From NCBI RefSeq assembly GCF_000429965.1, contig NZ_AUCW01000004.1:186001-250000 (forward strand): 64,000 bases of DNA. The letters run 5' to 3'. Made by a program: the position numbers and the translations under genes. Each line of letters begins with the position of its first letter. Position 1 is the first letter of the stretch. A model generated the notes under the pieces. That model searched no databases. It was not told where the DNA came from and saw only the letters and a program-made list of their open reading frames with translations. Positions 44,176 through 53,642 of the stretch are shown here, in pieces. This DNA comes from Desulfogranum mediterraneum DSM 13871 (lineage in GTDB: Bacteria > Desulfobacterota > Desulfobulbia > Desulfobulbales > Desulfobulbaceae).

Positions 44176-46224
44176 ATGAAAAACCTCAAACTGGGCGTGA
44201 AACTCGTTGGTGGTTTCATTCTTACCGCACTCATCGTTCTGGTCGTGGGACTGACCGCCATGTTCGAACAGGGAAAACTGCAGCAGCAGACCGAGATCCT
44301 GGCCGACGACGCCATCCCTGCGGTGGAGAACATGCTGATCATCAAGAGCCAGGCCGCCACCGTTGCCGCCCTGATGCGGACCCTGCTCACCCCCTACGCC
44401 ACCATCGAGCAGCGCCAGGCCGCCCACCAGGGACTGCTGGACGCGCGCAAGATCTATGGTGCGGCCAAACAGAAATTCATGGAGCTGCCCATCTTCCGCC
44501 AGGTCGAACCGGAGTGGCAGGACTTGAGCACGGCCATCGGCAAGTGGGTCGCGGCCAACAACAAGGCCGTGGAACTCTCCAAGAACCTGATCACCCTGGA
44601 CATGGTCAACCCGGACCAGATGAACCGCCACATGGTCGGCTTTGAGGTCACCCATTACCAACTGCTGTCCCGGGTGGGAGACCTCCTGATCCAGGGGACG
44701 AGCTTTGAAGGCGGGGATGACGCCACGGCCTGCTCCCTGGGCCGGTGGCTGAGCAAGATGGACACCAGCAACCCCCAGATGGTGAGCCTGGCCGCTAAAC
44801 TGCGGCCCGTTCACCAGGAGCTCCACCAGACCGTGGCCCGGATCAAGCAGCTGGCCGCCGCCAACCAGGTATTCGAGGCCAGGGAGTTGCTGGAACAGCG
44901 ACTCAATCCCCTCTCCAAGGAGGTCTTTGCCATCGTCGCCGAGATGAAGCTGGTCAGCGACCTGGCCTATGACAGCTTCAAACAGATGAACGTGCTCCTG
45001 CTCCAGGAGGCCGCCCGTCACCAGGTCGACACCTTCAATGCCATGGATGCCATTGTCGACAAGGCCATTGCCGGCGCCGAAGAGGTGGTAAAAGAGGGAG
45101 AGGCGATTGCCCAAACCGGCCGGCTGATCACCCTGATCGGCATCGGAGCAGGAGTTGTCCTGGCCCTGGGCCTTGGCTTCTACCTCACCATCCTCATCAC
45201 CAGGCCGCTCAACAAGGGAGTCGAACTCTCCAAGGCCATGGCAGAGGGCGACATGACCAAGACCATGGATGTGGACCAGGAGGATGAGATCGGGGTGCTG
45301 GCCAAATCACTCAACCATATGGCCACCAACCTGCGGTCCATCATCACCGATGTGGACCAGGGGGTCATGAGTGTGGATGAGGCCTCCAACCAACTGGCCG
45401 CTATCTCCGATCAGATGTCTTCAGGGGCCGAGGACACGGCCACCCGCTCCAACCAGGTGGCCGCAGCGGCAGAGGAGATGAGCGCCAACCAGAACTCGGT
45501 GGCCGCGGCCATGGAACAGGCCTCGGTCAACATCAACATGGTGGCCTCGGCCGCAGAGGAGATGAATGCCACCATCACCGAGATCGCCCAGAACTCAGGT
45601 CGGGCCAAGGACATCACCACCCAGGCGGTCAACCAATCGCAGACCGCCTCTGACCGGGTCGATGAGCTGGGTAAGGCGGCCAACGAGATCAACAAGGTCA
45701 CCGAAGCCATCACCGAGATCTCCGAACAGACCAACCTGCTGGCGCTGAACGCCACCATCGAGGCTGCCAGGGCCGGTGAGGCAGGTAAGGGCTTTGCAGT
45801 GGTTGCCAACGAGATCAAGGATCTGGCCAAACAGACCGCCGAGGCCACCCTGGACATCAAGCTCAAGATCCAGGGCATCCAGGAGGCCACCGGGATCACG
45901 GTCAAGGAAATCAACGAGATCAGCTCGGTCATCGCTGATGTGGATCAGATCGTGGCCACCATTGCCACGGCAGTGGAAGAGCAGACCGCAACCACCAAGG
46001 AGATCGCGGAGAATGTCCACCAGGCATCCGGCGGCATCAACGAGGTCAACGAGAATGTGGCCCAGAGCTCGGCGGTCTCTGCGGAAATCGCCGCCGACAT
46101 CGCCGAGGTCAACGGCTCTGCCAACGAGATCAATGCGGCCAGCAACCAGGTCAAGGACAGTGCCGGCGAACTCTCCTCCATCGCAGAAAACCTGAAGGCA
46201 ATGATGGCGAAGTTCAAGGTATAG
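44176..46224 (+). CDS. Methyl-accepting chemotaxis protein with CZB-like zinc motif in the sensor region
   Basis: 682 residues. Membrane helices lie at about 10-30 and 316-338. The region between them is expected in the periplasm and holds a CZB-like pattern: His160, Cys186 in ACSLGRW, and His213-x3-His217 (PVHQELH), the four zinc ligands of that domain. A HAMP domain follows (338-392), then the signalling hairpin with [34 protein letters not shown] near residue 520. CZB domains are most often cytosolic. AAGGAG precedes the start. No che genes are adjacent. Confidence 0.93.
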   Translation: MKNLKLGVKLVGGFILTALIVLVVGLTAMFEQGKLQQQTEILADDAIPAVENMLIIKSQAATVAALMRTLLTPYATIEQRQAAHQGLLDARKIYGAAKQKFMELPIFRQVEPEWQDLSTAIGKWVAANNKAVELSKNLITLDMVNPDQMNRHMVGFEVTHYQLLSRVGDLLIQGTSFEGGDDATACSLGRWLSKMDTSNPQMVSLAAKLRPVHQELHQTVARIKQLAAANQVFEARELLEQRLNPLSKEVFAIVAEMKLVSDLAYDSFKQMNVLLLQEAARHQVDTFNAMDAIVDKAIAGAEEVVKEGEAIAQTGRLITLIGIGAGVVLALGLGFYLTILITRPLNKGVELSKAMAEGDMTKTMDVDQEDEIGVLAKSLNHMATNLRSIITDVDQGVMSVDEASNQLAAISDQMSSGAEDTATRSNQVAAAAEEMSANQNSVAAAMEQASVNINMVASAAEEMNATITEIAQNSGRAKDITTQAVNQSQTASDRVDELGKAANEINKVTEAITEISEQTNLLALNATIEAARAGEAGKGFAVVANEIKDLAKQTAEATLDIKLKIQGIQEATGITVKEINEISSVIADVDQIVATIATAVEEQTATTKEIAENVHQASGGINEVNENVAQSSAVSAEIAADIAEVNGSANEINAASNQVKDSAGELSSIAENLKAMMAKFKV

Positions 46225-46264
46225 ACAACCAGGGCAGCAAGGGCTGCCCCCTCCCCTGCTCACC

Positions 46265-46298
46265 CCAACAGGGCGCCGCCAAAGCGGCGCCCTGTTGG
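46265..46298. terminator. 15-bp hairpin between convergent genes
   Basis: CCAACAGGGCGCCGC and GCGGCGCCCTGTTGG form a perfect stem around CAAA. It lies between the chemoreceptor and TPR-methyltransferase ends. No T tract on either side, but placement and stability fit a terminator or end-protecting element. Confidence 0.7.
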
Positions 46299-46305
46299 CT
46301 CCCCC

Positions 46306-47529
46306 CTAGGCGCGACCCAGAAAAAAGAGAAAGCCGTCGATGGCCTTGCCCCGCTCCTGCCTGAGCCAGGTCTGCTCAAAGCCGCAGAGGCTGAGGCCGC
46401 TTTGCCGGGCCAGGTCCAGGATATAGTCATAGGAGTGGCCATAACGGCCGCTTGGCCTGAGCTCCCATCCCTGCCCCTTCCCCTGCCCCTTCACCTGAAA
46501 CGCCTCCACCGAAAAACAGAACTGCACCTCACGGCTGCCCCGGGCTGCGATGGTCGCCATCAGGGGCGCCAGGTCGCCCAGGTAGATACAGACGTCGCCG
46601 GCGATCACCAGGTCAAAACCGGGAGTTGTCCGCTGGAGATGGCTGAGCAGTTCCCCCTCCACAAGGCTATCGTAGAGCCCCTTTTCCCTGGCGCGTGCGA
46701 TCATCCGCCCGGACAGATCCACCCCCTCCAGATAGTGACAGCAGGGACGAAAGTGCACTCCGCAGAGGCCGGTCCCGCAGCCCAGGTCGAGCAGGTAGTC
46801 ATAGCGTTCCCTCCTCGGCCCCTGGTTGAAGAGCTGCCAGAGCCGCTCGGGCACCTGGTAGGCCAGATCCTCCACCAGGTTGCCCTCAAAATCCTGGGAA
46901 TAGCTGTCAAAGAGATCCCGCACATAGGCCTGGGGGGGTGCCGCAGGCTGCTCACCTCCCAGGGCCGCTGCCATGTAGCCGGCATTGATGTGCTCCGGAG
47001 CCGACTCCAAGATAGCCTGGTAGAGGGATTCAGCCCGGCGGAGGTCGCCCTGGAGGTGAACGATGTAGGCCAGGTTGTTGAGGGCTGGGATATAGCCGGG
47101 ATCCAGTTCCAGGAGATGCTCATAGACCTCCACGGCATGGTCGAGCGCGCCGCAGTCTTTGCAGCAGCAGCCCAGATTATAGAGGGTCTCCCGGTCATCG
47201 GGCCTGAGACGCAGGGCCCGGCCATAGGCAGAGACCGCCTCGGGATAGCGCTCCTCCTGTTTGCGGCTCAGGCCCAGGTTATACCAGTAATCAGCTTCCT
47301 GGTCGTTGATGGCCGCAGCCCGGGAAAAACAGCTGCCGGCCCGGCCATACTGCTGGTGGTCATAGTATGCCAGGCCCAGATTATAGTGAATCAGATCGCC
47401 ATCCGGGACCTCCCGGACAAGCTCTTCATAGAGGGCAATGGCCCGGGCGAGCTCTCCCTGTTCATGGAGGGACACGGCCCGGGCATAACGGTGTTGCAGG
47501 TCTTCAGGAGTCGTCTTTTCTTGAACCAT
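46306..47529 (-). CDS. TPR-repeat protein with SAM-dependent methyltransferase domain
   Basis: 407 residues. Five TPR-like units occupy about 8-180 (for example GELARAIALYEELVREVPDG, GLAYYDHQQYGRAGSCF). Then QAYVRDLFDSYSQDFEGNLVEDL leads to a class I methyltransferase with motif I YDYLLDLGCGTGLCG near residue 243 and LVIAGDVCIYLGDL. It corresponds to predicted TPR-containing methyltransferases of unknown substrate. It overlaps the radical SAM gene by 26 bp. Confidence 0.87.
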   Translation of the reverse strand: MVQEKTTPEDLQHRYARAVSLHEQGELARAIALYEELVREVPDGDLIHYNLGLAYYDHQQYGRAGSCFSRAAAINDQEADYWYNLGLSRKQEERYPEAVSAYGRALRLRPDDRETLYNLGCCCKDCGALDHAVEVYEHLLELDPGYIPALNNLAYIVHLQGDLRRAESLYQAILESAPEHINAGYMAAALGGEQPAAPPQAYVRDLFDSYSQDFEGNLVEDLAYQVPERLWQLFNQGPRRERYDYLLDLGCGTGLCGVHFRPCCHYLEGVDLSGRMIARAREKGLYDSLVEGELLSHLQRTTPGFDLVIAGDVCIYLGDLAPLMATIAARGSREVQFCFSVEAFQVKGQGKGQGWELRPSGRYGHSYDYILDLARQSGLSLCGFEQTWLRQERGKAIDGFLFFLGRA

Positions 47530-48559
47530 GGCTCTTGGTAGGGGTTAGAGGAAGCACCTCCTGCTTGAGCAGGCAGCAGGAGATCTGATGGGAAGGGCTG
47601 CCATCGTCGAGATAGCTGATATTTTCCGGCTGGAGCAGTTTGTTCATCACACAGCCCTCCGGGATAGCCAGCTGAAAGAAGCGGTCTTCGTTCAGGCCGC
47701 TGCGCCTGCGCAGCTGATCCTCTTCAATCACCATGCTGTGGATGGGATGATCTTCACAGAGGGGACATTGGTAGACCCGGCCGTTGGGAAAGACAAAGTA
47801 GTTTTCCGCCACCCGGCCCGCGCACTCAAAGGTTTCGCCGGGTTCCAGATAGACCTTGGGGTAGACCACATGGATACCTTTTTCCGCGGCCGCAAGGGCA
47901 ACCCGGGGCACGATCTCCAGCCACTGCTCCGGGTCGACCTGCCAGGGCACCTCAGGCGCCTCTCCGCCGGCAGACTTGCCCCGCAGACCGATCACCTGGA
48001 TAAAAAACCGACGCACCCCCAAGCGGGCTACCAGCTCGGGCATTCGCTGAAGGTGATCGATATTCAGGCCGGAAACCGTATAGATCAGACTGACGGCAAA
48101 GCCGGCTGTCACAGCCTTGCGAATGTTGGCGCTGCAGCGCTCAAAGACCCCCTCTCCCCTGATGGGATCATTGACCGCTGCATCGGGCCCGTCCAGGCTG
48201 AAGCTCAGGTAATCGAGCTCCAGGGGAGTAACCTGGTCAAGCAGTTGATGACAGAGCAGACCGTTGGTATCCACGGTCACGGCATAGCCCATCGCCTTGG
48301 CCGCCTTGATGATGGCGGCCAGATCAGGATGGAGGGTGGGCTCACCGCCCAGGAGGATCAGGTTGGAGGCCTTGTCCGGATCGAGCAGCAGCTGCAGCCA
48401 GCTGAGCACCGTGGCCAGGGGCAGGATCTGAGTACCATGTTGCTCGGGGTTGATGTAGCAGTGGCGGCAGGAGAGGTTACAGGCGGTGAGCAGATGGAGG
48501 AAGACATTTCGTTCTCCGCTCTTAAAACCAACGGTACGGGCCAGGGGCTGTGAGGTCAT
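47504..48559 (-). CDS. Radical SAM protein with SPASM-like C-terminus
   Basis: 351 residues. The radical SAM cluster motif is TACNLSCRHCYI near residue 28, followed by LLGGEPTLHPD. A C-terminal cysteine-rich region (FECAGRVAENYFVFPNGRVYQCPLCED, then GCV and SCC) suggests one or two auxiliary clusters. Substrate unknown; no precursor peptide gene was recognised nearby. ATG 48559 is preceded by GAGG; a TTG at 48568 overlapping the deaminase stop is less likely. Confidence 0.87.
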   Translation of the reverse strand: MTSQPLARTVGFKSGERNVFLHLLTACNLSCRHCYINPEQHGTQILPLATVLSWLQLLLDPDKASNLILLGGEPTLHPDLAAIIKAAKAMGYAVTVDTNGLLCHQLLDQVTPLELDYLSFSLDGPDAAVNDPIRGEGVFERCSANIRKAVTAGFAVSLIYTVSGLNIDHLQRMPELVARLGVRRFFIQVIGLRGKSAGGEAPEVPWQVDPEQWLEIVPRVALAAAEKGIHVVYPKVYLEPGETFECAGRVAENYFVFPNGRVYQCPLCEDHPIHSMVIEEDQLRRRSGLNEDRFFQLAIPEGCVMNKLLQPENISYLDDGSPSHQISCCLLKQEVLPLTPTKSHGSRKDDS

Positions 48560-48564
48560 CGGGG

Positions 48565-49074
48565 TCAATCCTCAAGGGGTTGTGCCAGGGTATAGCGGGA
48601 GAGCAGGCTGTCCTGCCAGTAGGAGTAGGTGGAGAAAAATTCCTGAAAGAGCTGGAGGCTTTCCCGGCGGTAGATCCGCTCAATCAGGGTGACCTCCATC
48701 TCGGCATAGAGGGGATTGAGCTCGGTCAGGGGCAGGTTGGTGCCGCCGCCCATGGCATCCTCATAAGCCCAGACAAAGGTTCGGATGCCGGAAAGCAGCA
48801 TGGTGGCATAGCACATCAGGCAGGGTTCCATGGTCGAGTAGACCGTTACCCGCGACCAATCCCTGGCAGGTTGTTCACGAATCAGGGTCCGCAGGGTAAC
48901 CATCTCGGCGTGATCGATTTCGTTGCAGTGGTTGCGGGCGCTGTTGGTCCGATGGCCCCGGGCGATGATCTCACCCCCGGCCACCAGTACGCACCCCACC
49001 GGGAACTCCCCCTGCTCCAAGGCAGAGCGGGCCTCTTGGAGGGCCTGGCCCATGAAATGTCGATGATTATCCAC
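48565..49074 (-). CDS. Nucleoside/nucleobase deaminase (CDA superfamily)
   Basis: 169 residues. Zinc motif residues are HAEM (about 76) and PCLMC (about 108), as in TadA, guanine deaminase and related enzymes. VGCVLVAGGEIIARGHRTNSARN is the usual substrate loop. The segment after PCLMC (YATMLLSGI, then AMGGGTNLP) differs from tRNA adenosine deaminase, so a free base or nucleoside is more likely than tRNA. The radical SAM gene begins 5 bp after its stop. Confidence 0.85.
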   Translation of the reverse strand: MDNHRHFMGQALQEARSALEQGEFPVGCVLVAGGEIIARGHRTNSARNHCNEIDHAEMVTLRTLIREQPARDWSRVTVYSTMEPCLMCYATMLLSGIRTFVWAYEDAMGGGTNLPLTELNPLYAEMEVTLIERIYRRESLQLFQEFFSTYSYWQDSLLSRYTLAQPLED

Positions 49075-49080
49075 GCTGAG

Positions 49081-49220
49081 ACACTTTAAAGAAATGAGGC
49101 TTTTCGATCAAGGTCAAGGCGCTCGATGAATCCTACCTCAGGCATATACCTGATATTACGAGGATAAATTTCTGAACGCAACGGTGAAGTTGGAAGAAAA
49201 AGCAATTTTTCATGGTGGCC
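49081..49220 (+). repeat. Dispersed intergenic repeat, copy 2
   Basis: About 140 bp between the zinc-ribbon and deaminase genes. Core blocks TTTTCGATCAAGGTCAAGGC, GATATTACGAGGATAAAT and GAAAAAGCAATTTTTCA are present, with imperfect terminal inverted repeats (CTTTAAAGAAAT and ATTTTTCATGG). Confidence 0.85.
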
Positions 49221-49287
49221 TCTGGTCATAAGGATCGTGCTCTTGGTGCAGCTTGGTCTATACCATGGAAGACCCAAGCTGTCAAAG

Positions 49288-50583
49288 CTACATCAGCCGG
49301 CCGAAACGGAGGGCACTCTTGGCCAGAGCCACCCCGCAGTGGAGCTGCACCCAGTCCTGCCCCCTCTCCTCAAAGGGCAGGTAGCAGAGGCTGGGAACTC
49401 CGCTCTGCACCCAGAGCCGGGGAAGCTGAGGATGGATCCGGCGTGGACTGGCGGCCATGGCCGCGAGCAGAACCTTGATGGCCTGTCCGGCCTCGCCGGC
49501 CCCCAGGGTGACCGGATAGGGTTCGCTGTTTTCAGTTGCTCCAGCCGCAAGGATCGAGCGGGCTCCTCCTCTGTGGGCCGGATGCGGCTCAGCAGGATCC
49601 GGAAGACGCCACTGGCCCAGGGTAAGCCGGCGCCCGAGCTGGAGAAAAAGCTTGGGCCGCAGTTTCATCGCCGGTATCCAGAACTGCAGGGGCTGGCGGC
49701 TCCAGGCCGAGCGAGCCACCAGCGGCTGGTTGGTCCGCTGGACCAGATCGCTAAAACTGGAGAGCTCCAGGGCCGGAATCTGCACCGGAATACGCCAGAA
49801 GGGCAGATAGCGAACCGCTCCGGCGGCAGCTGCACAGAGTTGCCACTCGACCTGGCGCAACCCCTGCCCAGCCAGCTGCCAGGCACGGTGACAACCGGCG
49901 CAGTGAACCACCAGATCATCTGCCGCAGCCTCCAGATCCCAACCACAGTGGGGACAGATCGCGGCGCTGTGGCTCAGTTGCCAGGAGGGAGCAAAGGGAG
50001 CGGCCTGGCCCGGGAGGGCGGCAGGAGGGAGGATCGCGGCCAGGGGCAGGCCGCTGACCCCATCGAGCAGCCGGCCGGCCTGCCTGACCAGCGGCAGATA
50101 GATCACACTCAGGCTTTCCCCGATATAGGCCCGGTGATAGAGATCGCCCCCTGGTCGGGCGCTGAAGCCGCCGACCTGGATCGCCTTCTTCAGGACGGCC
50201 CGGGGTGACCGGCTCTGGGGGAGATATCGGCAGTCCGGGGCAGCGCTCAGCGGCCGCAGGACCATGGCCTGGGGCCGTAGGCCCAGGGAGGGCGGCAGAC
50301 CGGGGAGCTCTGTAGCGACCTGGGTCGTGTCGATGAGCCGATGGCTGATCCCCTGGCTGGAGACCTGAAAGATCATCCCCTTGAAACGCAGGTAAGGAAC
50401 GGCATAGTAGTCCTCCGGCTCTGCCGAATTCGTGGCCGGAGGAAGCAGGTAGCGAAAGAGTCCTCCCGCTGGGCTGAGCAAGGTCCGCACCCCGCAGTAG
50501 GCACAGCACAACCAGCGGCTGTCCTCCCCCTGTTCCGCTGGAGCCCCACACTGGGGGCAGCCCTGCTCAACCCGGATATCCAT
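49288..50583 (-). CDS. Zinc-ribbon protein of unknown function
   Basis: 431 residues. Cysteine pairs near the N-terminus (CPQCG, CCAYCG) and again about residue 200 (CPHCGWD, CAGCHRAW) suggest two zinc ribbons. The rest is not recognised; it has repeated YLPF and LPLV segments and no signal peptide or membrane helix. It is directly next to the SPFH gene (the two share base 50583), so it probably acts with it. Confidence 0.75.
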   Translation of the reverse strand: MDIRVEQGCPQCGAPAEQGEDSRWLCCAYCGVRTLLSPAGGLFRYLLPPATNSAEPEDYYAVPYLRFKGMIFQVSSQGISHRLIDTTQVATELPGLPPSLGLRPQAMVLRPLSAAPDCRYLPQSRSPRAVLKKAIQVGGFSARPGGDLYHRAYIGESLSVIYLPLVRQAGRLLDGVSGLPLAAILPPAALPGQAAPFAPSWQLSHSAAICPHCGWDLEAAADDLVVHCAGCHRAWQLAGQGLRQVEWQLCAAAAGAVRYLPFWRIPVQIPALELSSFSDLVQRTNQPLVARSAWSRQPLQFWIPAMKLRPKLFLQLGRRLTLGQWRLPDPAEPHPAHRGGARSILAAGATENSEPYPVTLGAGEAGQAIKVLLAAMAASPRRIHPQLPRLWVQSGVPSLCYLPFEERGQDWVQLHCGVALAKSALRFGRLM

Positions 50584-51731
50584 CAGCCGGAGGCCGTTCC
50601 AGGGGAGGGAGCCAGTCGCTCACCGCACTGATTACAGAACAGGGCTCCGGCCAGGTTCTCGCCGCCGCATTGACTGCAAAAAAGACTCCCGGGCGACTCC
50701 TCGGTGCTGTGGCCGCACCTGGAACAGAACCTGGCCCCAGGAGTCAGGTTTTTCCTGCAGTGACTGCACTGTTTCAGGATCAGCTGCTGGTGGCCGCAGT
50801 AGGGGCAGAACCTGGCATCCACCGGGATGGTGTTGGCGCACTCCTCGCAGCTGTTCATCGGCTCCTTTCCCGGAGCCGGGTCCTTGCCTGCGGCTCCGGC
50901 CCCCAGAAAGGCGGGCATCATCATCCCCAGCCCCAGGCCCAGGCCGGCCCCTGCCTCCCCTCCTGCCTGGGCAGCCTTTTCCATGGCCATCCCGGCCTTG
51001 AGCCGGACAAACTGATCCATGTCCTGAATCAGCTTCAGCCGGCCGGCATCATCGATGGCCTCCTGCACCTCGGGCGGCGGGGTGATCGACGAGATGTAGA
51101 GGTTGTCCAGGGCCAGGCCATAACGGCTGAAGTCTTCCTGCAGACGCTGTTGCAGGCCGGCGGCAAGCTGATCAAAACCACCCGGAAGGTCAAAGAGCGA
51201 GTCCAGCTGCTCACCCAGGTAATCATTAAACCTGGAAACAATCACCCGTCGCAGGTACTCTTCGATCTGGCCGGTGGTATACTTGCCCATGGTTCCGGCC
51301 AGGGTATTGATAAAGAGGACCGGCTGGACCACCCTGAGGTTGAAGACACCATGGGCGCGCAGGCGCACCAGCCCAAGCTGGCTGTCACGGAAGGCCACCG
51401 GGTCCCTGGTGCCCCACTTCAGGTTGGTAAAGACCTTGAGGTTGACAAAGTAGACCTCGGCCCTCAGGGGGCTCACCATTCCCCAGGGGGCAGAGAGGAT
51501 CTTGGTCAGGATCGGGATATTCCCTGTCTTCAGGGTATGGCGACCAGGGCCAAAGGCGTCACAGGCCTGCCCCTTATAGAAGAGCACCCCTGCCTGACTC
51601 TGCCGCACCGTCAGCTGGGCCCCGAACTTCAGTTCGCCGGAACCCTTTTCAGGGAGGCGATGGAGCAGCTCCTCTCCGCTCTGATCAAACCATTCCAAGT
51701 TTTCCAGCAGGATACGTGTCTCGACAGCCAT
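50583..51731 (-). CDS. SPFH-domain protein with C-terminal zinc ribbons (YdjI-like)
   Basis: 382 residues. The SPFH/virion-core-like domain (about 25-260) includes VRQSQAGVLFYKGQACDAFGPGRHTL and VNLKVFTNLKWGTRDPV. A Gly/Ala/Met-rich linker with hydrophobic character follows (about 270-290). The C-terminus has zinc ribbons (CEECANTIPVDARFCPYCG, CSHCRKNL...RFCSRCG, FCSQCGGEN...FCNQCG). Such proteins assemble at membranes or in envelope stress. Coupled to the zinc-ribbon gene downstream. Confidence 0.87.
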   Translation of the reverse strand: MAVETRILLENLEWFDQSGEELLHRLPEKGSGELKFGAQLTVRQSQAGVLFYKGQACDAFGPGRHTLKTGNIPILTKILSAPWGMVSPLRAEVYFVNLKVFTNLKWGTRDPVAFRDSQLGLVRLRAHGVFNLRVVQPVLFINTLAGTMGKYTTGQIEEYLRRVIVSRFNDYLGEQLDSLFDLPGGFDQLAAGLQQRLQEDFSRYGLALDNLYISSITPPPEVQEAIDDAGRLKLIQDMDQFVRLKAGMAMEKAAQAGGEAGAGLGLGLGMMMPAFLGAGAAGKDPAPGKEPMNSCEECANTIPVDARFCPYCGHQQLILKQCSHCRKNLTPGARFCSRCGHSTEESPGSLFCSQCGGENLAGALFCNQCGERLAPSPGTASG

Positions 51732-51756
51732 GGCTGCTTCTCCCTGTTGAGTTAGA

Positions 51757-51897
51757 GGCTACCTTGAAAAGTTACTTTTCCTTCCAACCTTGGCCTTGCG
51801 CTCGAAACTTTACCCTGTAATACCAGGCACATGCCAGGAAAACTATCTATCGCGCGCCTTAAGCTTGATCGAAAAATCTCATTTTTCAAAATAGTCC
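51757..51897 (-). repeat. Dispersed intergenic repeat, copy 4 (minus strand)
   Basis: About 141 bp. On the minus strand it runs from ACTATTTTGAAAAATGAG through TTTTCGATCAAGCTTAAGGC, GGTATTACAGGGTAAA, GGTTGGAAGGAAAAGTAAC to TTTTCAAGGTAGCC. The ends are imperfect inverted repeats. Confidence 0.85.
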
Positions 51898-51969
51898 GGG
51901 TTTGTTCTCCTCTCTGATTGGATTATAGTATACCCTCAAAACCAGCCAGCACAATAGACGGAGAAAAAT

Positions 51970-52323
51970 ATGCCTACCCAATTCCAACAAGAGTGGACCC
52001 TGGAGGCGGCCATGAAGGTCCTCCAACATCCCACCGTGGACAGCGATCTCTGGGCAGAGGCCGTGGAGTGGCTCCTGCTCTACGGGCCTGCAGAGATCCG
52101 GGAAATCCTCGGCCAGGCCTCCAGCCAGGCCCTCCAGGCCGAGTTTCCGGAGATGAAGCCCCTGGCCTACGATACCGACGGGACTCCCTGCTACGCCCTG
52201 GAGCAGCTGGCCCAATCACTGGGAATAAGCACCGAGGAGGCGGCTGCGATCATCGCAGACAAGGAGGAAAAACACGGCCAGCGCCACCTGGTGGATCCCG
52301 AAGAGACCACCAGGCTGCAGTAG
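51970..52323 (+). CDS. Conserved-looking small protein of unknown function
   Basis: 117 residues, acidic, no cysteine-rich or membrane segment. It is almost entirely helical by composition (TLEAAMKVLQHPTVDSDLWAEAVEW). The middle, CYALEQLAQSLGISTEEAAAIIADKEE, resembles a helix-turn-helix or anti-sigma-type helix pair, but this is not enough to assign a function. AGACGGAGAAAAAT gives a ribosome site. Convergent with the PFK-2 gene. Confidence 0.7.
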   Translation: MPTQFQQEWTLEAAMKVLQHPTVDSDLWAEAVEWLLLYGPAEIREILGQASSQALQAEFPEMKPLAYDTDGTPCYALEQLAQSLGISTEEAAAIIADKEEKHGQRHLVDPEETTRLQ

Positions 52324-52376
52324 CCTCCAGCCGGGCGCAGCAGCAGGCTGGACAGCGGTCCTCTCGCTCCCCGATA

Positions 52377-53600
52377 TCACCCCAGGCTGGTGCCAAAGGG
52401 AATCAACTCGAAGATCCGGCGATGGGGATTGATCTGGATATGATAGTAGCGGTTCTGGGGCATGTAAATATAGGGGATCTCCTCCTCCTGACGGGAGAGA
52501 AACATGGAAAGAATCACCCGGTTGACCGCGCGGTGGCCGACAATCATGATATTTTCATCATAGTTATTGAGGTAAAAGACCTTCTTCAGTCCCCGGTGGA
52601 CCCGCTCCTCCATGCTCTTGTAGCCTTCGCCTTCGGGATAGCGGTAGCGGTACTTGTTCAAGCGCCTGGCCCGGGCCACATGGGTCATCTTTTCACTGAT
52701 CTCACGGTAGGTCATGCCCTCACAGAGCCCGGCATGGATCTCGTTGAATTCAGGGAGGGCGATCACCGAGCAGTGATTCTGCCTGGCAACAATGGGCTCA
52801 GCGGTCTGGAGGGTGCGGGTATAGTTTGAGGTGAAGATGATGGGAATGCGCTGGGTGGCAAAATGTTCCGCCAGGGCCCTGGCCTGCTCCTGCCCCTTGT
52901 CGGTGAGTTCACTGTTGCCGCCGATCCGGTCCTCCAGGTTGTAGAAGGTCTCCCCATGGCGGACCAGAAAGAGATTGCGCACCACCCGGGTGGTGAGGAT
53001 ATCCCGGATCCGATCATAGTAGGGCACCTCGTAGCTGACCTGCTCCTGGAGGATGCAGGATTCAAAGGAATCCACCAGGATACGGTTGGGTTCCACGTCC
53101 AGGGGTTCGTAGATCGACTCGTAGTAGGCGATCCGCCTCAGGAAACTGGCCAGGGCCTCCTCCTTGGAGAGGTGGCTGAACTCATTGAGTTCCACCTTTC
53201 GCTCCAGATTAGCCTCCAGGGCCTCATCATCGGCATTCAGACACTCTATAAAGAGGTGGGGCGTTTCAGGAAAGGTGGTCCGGATCTTCTCCCGCCGGCT
53301 GCGGGTGACGTTGCTGGCGTCGAGGATGGCCACGGCCCCGCCCTGCTCCAGAAAGTCACGGGCCTTCTCCAGGTTCAGGGAGGAGACTCTTTCCCGAAAG
53401 GCCACCCCCTCGGCATTGTCCGGGGAAAAGAAGGTCGATGAAGAGGTATTCTCGCTGCTCATCTTGCGGCGCAGGTCACCGTTGTTAAAGATCGAGGTCT
53501 TGACTCCATCCAACTCCAGGGTGCGACTCAGCTTGCGGCCCATGGTCGATTTACCCCGGGCCGGCAGCCCCACCATCACGATAACCAGTTTCCCTTTCAT
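52377..53600 (-). CDS. Bifunctional 6-phosphofructo-2-kinase / fructose-2,6-bisphosphatase-like protein
   Basis: 407 residues. The kinase part has P-loop GLPARGKST (10-18), FNNGDLRRKM, FFSPDNAEG and ILDASNVTRSRREKI, all in the order of eukaryotic PFK-2. The phosphatase part has LFLVRHGETFYNLEDRIGGNSELTDKG (catalytic His about 214), LPEFNEIHAGLCEGMTY, YRYPEGEGY and IMIVGHRAVNR, the order of FBPase-2. This pairing makes and breaks fructose-2,6-bisphosphate in eukaryotes; it is rare in bacteria. No regulatory extension is present. Its role here is inferred. Confidence 0.87.
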   Translation of the reverse strand: MKGKLVIVMVGLPARGKSTMGRKLSRTLELDGVKTSIFNNGDLRRKMSSENTSSSTFFSPDNAEGVAFRERVSSLNLEKARDFLEQGGAVAILDASNVTRSRREKIRTTFPETPHLFIECLNADDEALEANLERKVELNEFSHLSKEEALASFLRRIAYYESIYEPLDVEPNRILVDSFESCILQEQVSYEVPYYDRIRDILTTRVVRNLFLVRHGETFYNLEDRIGGNSELTDKGQEQARALAEHFATQRIPIIFTSNYTRTLQTAEPIVARQNHCSVIALPEFNEIHAGLCEGMTYREISEKMTHVARARRLNKYRYRYPEGEGYKSMEERVHRGLKKVFYLNNYDENIMIVGHRAVNRVILSMFLSRQEEEIPYIYMPQNRYYHIQINPHRRIFELIPFGTSLG

Positions 53601-53642
53601 GCCCCTAGCCCCCTACCCTTTAACAGCGGTGAACTGATTGAC

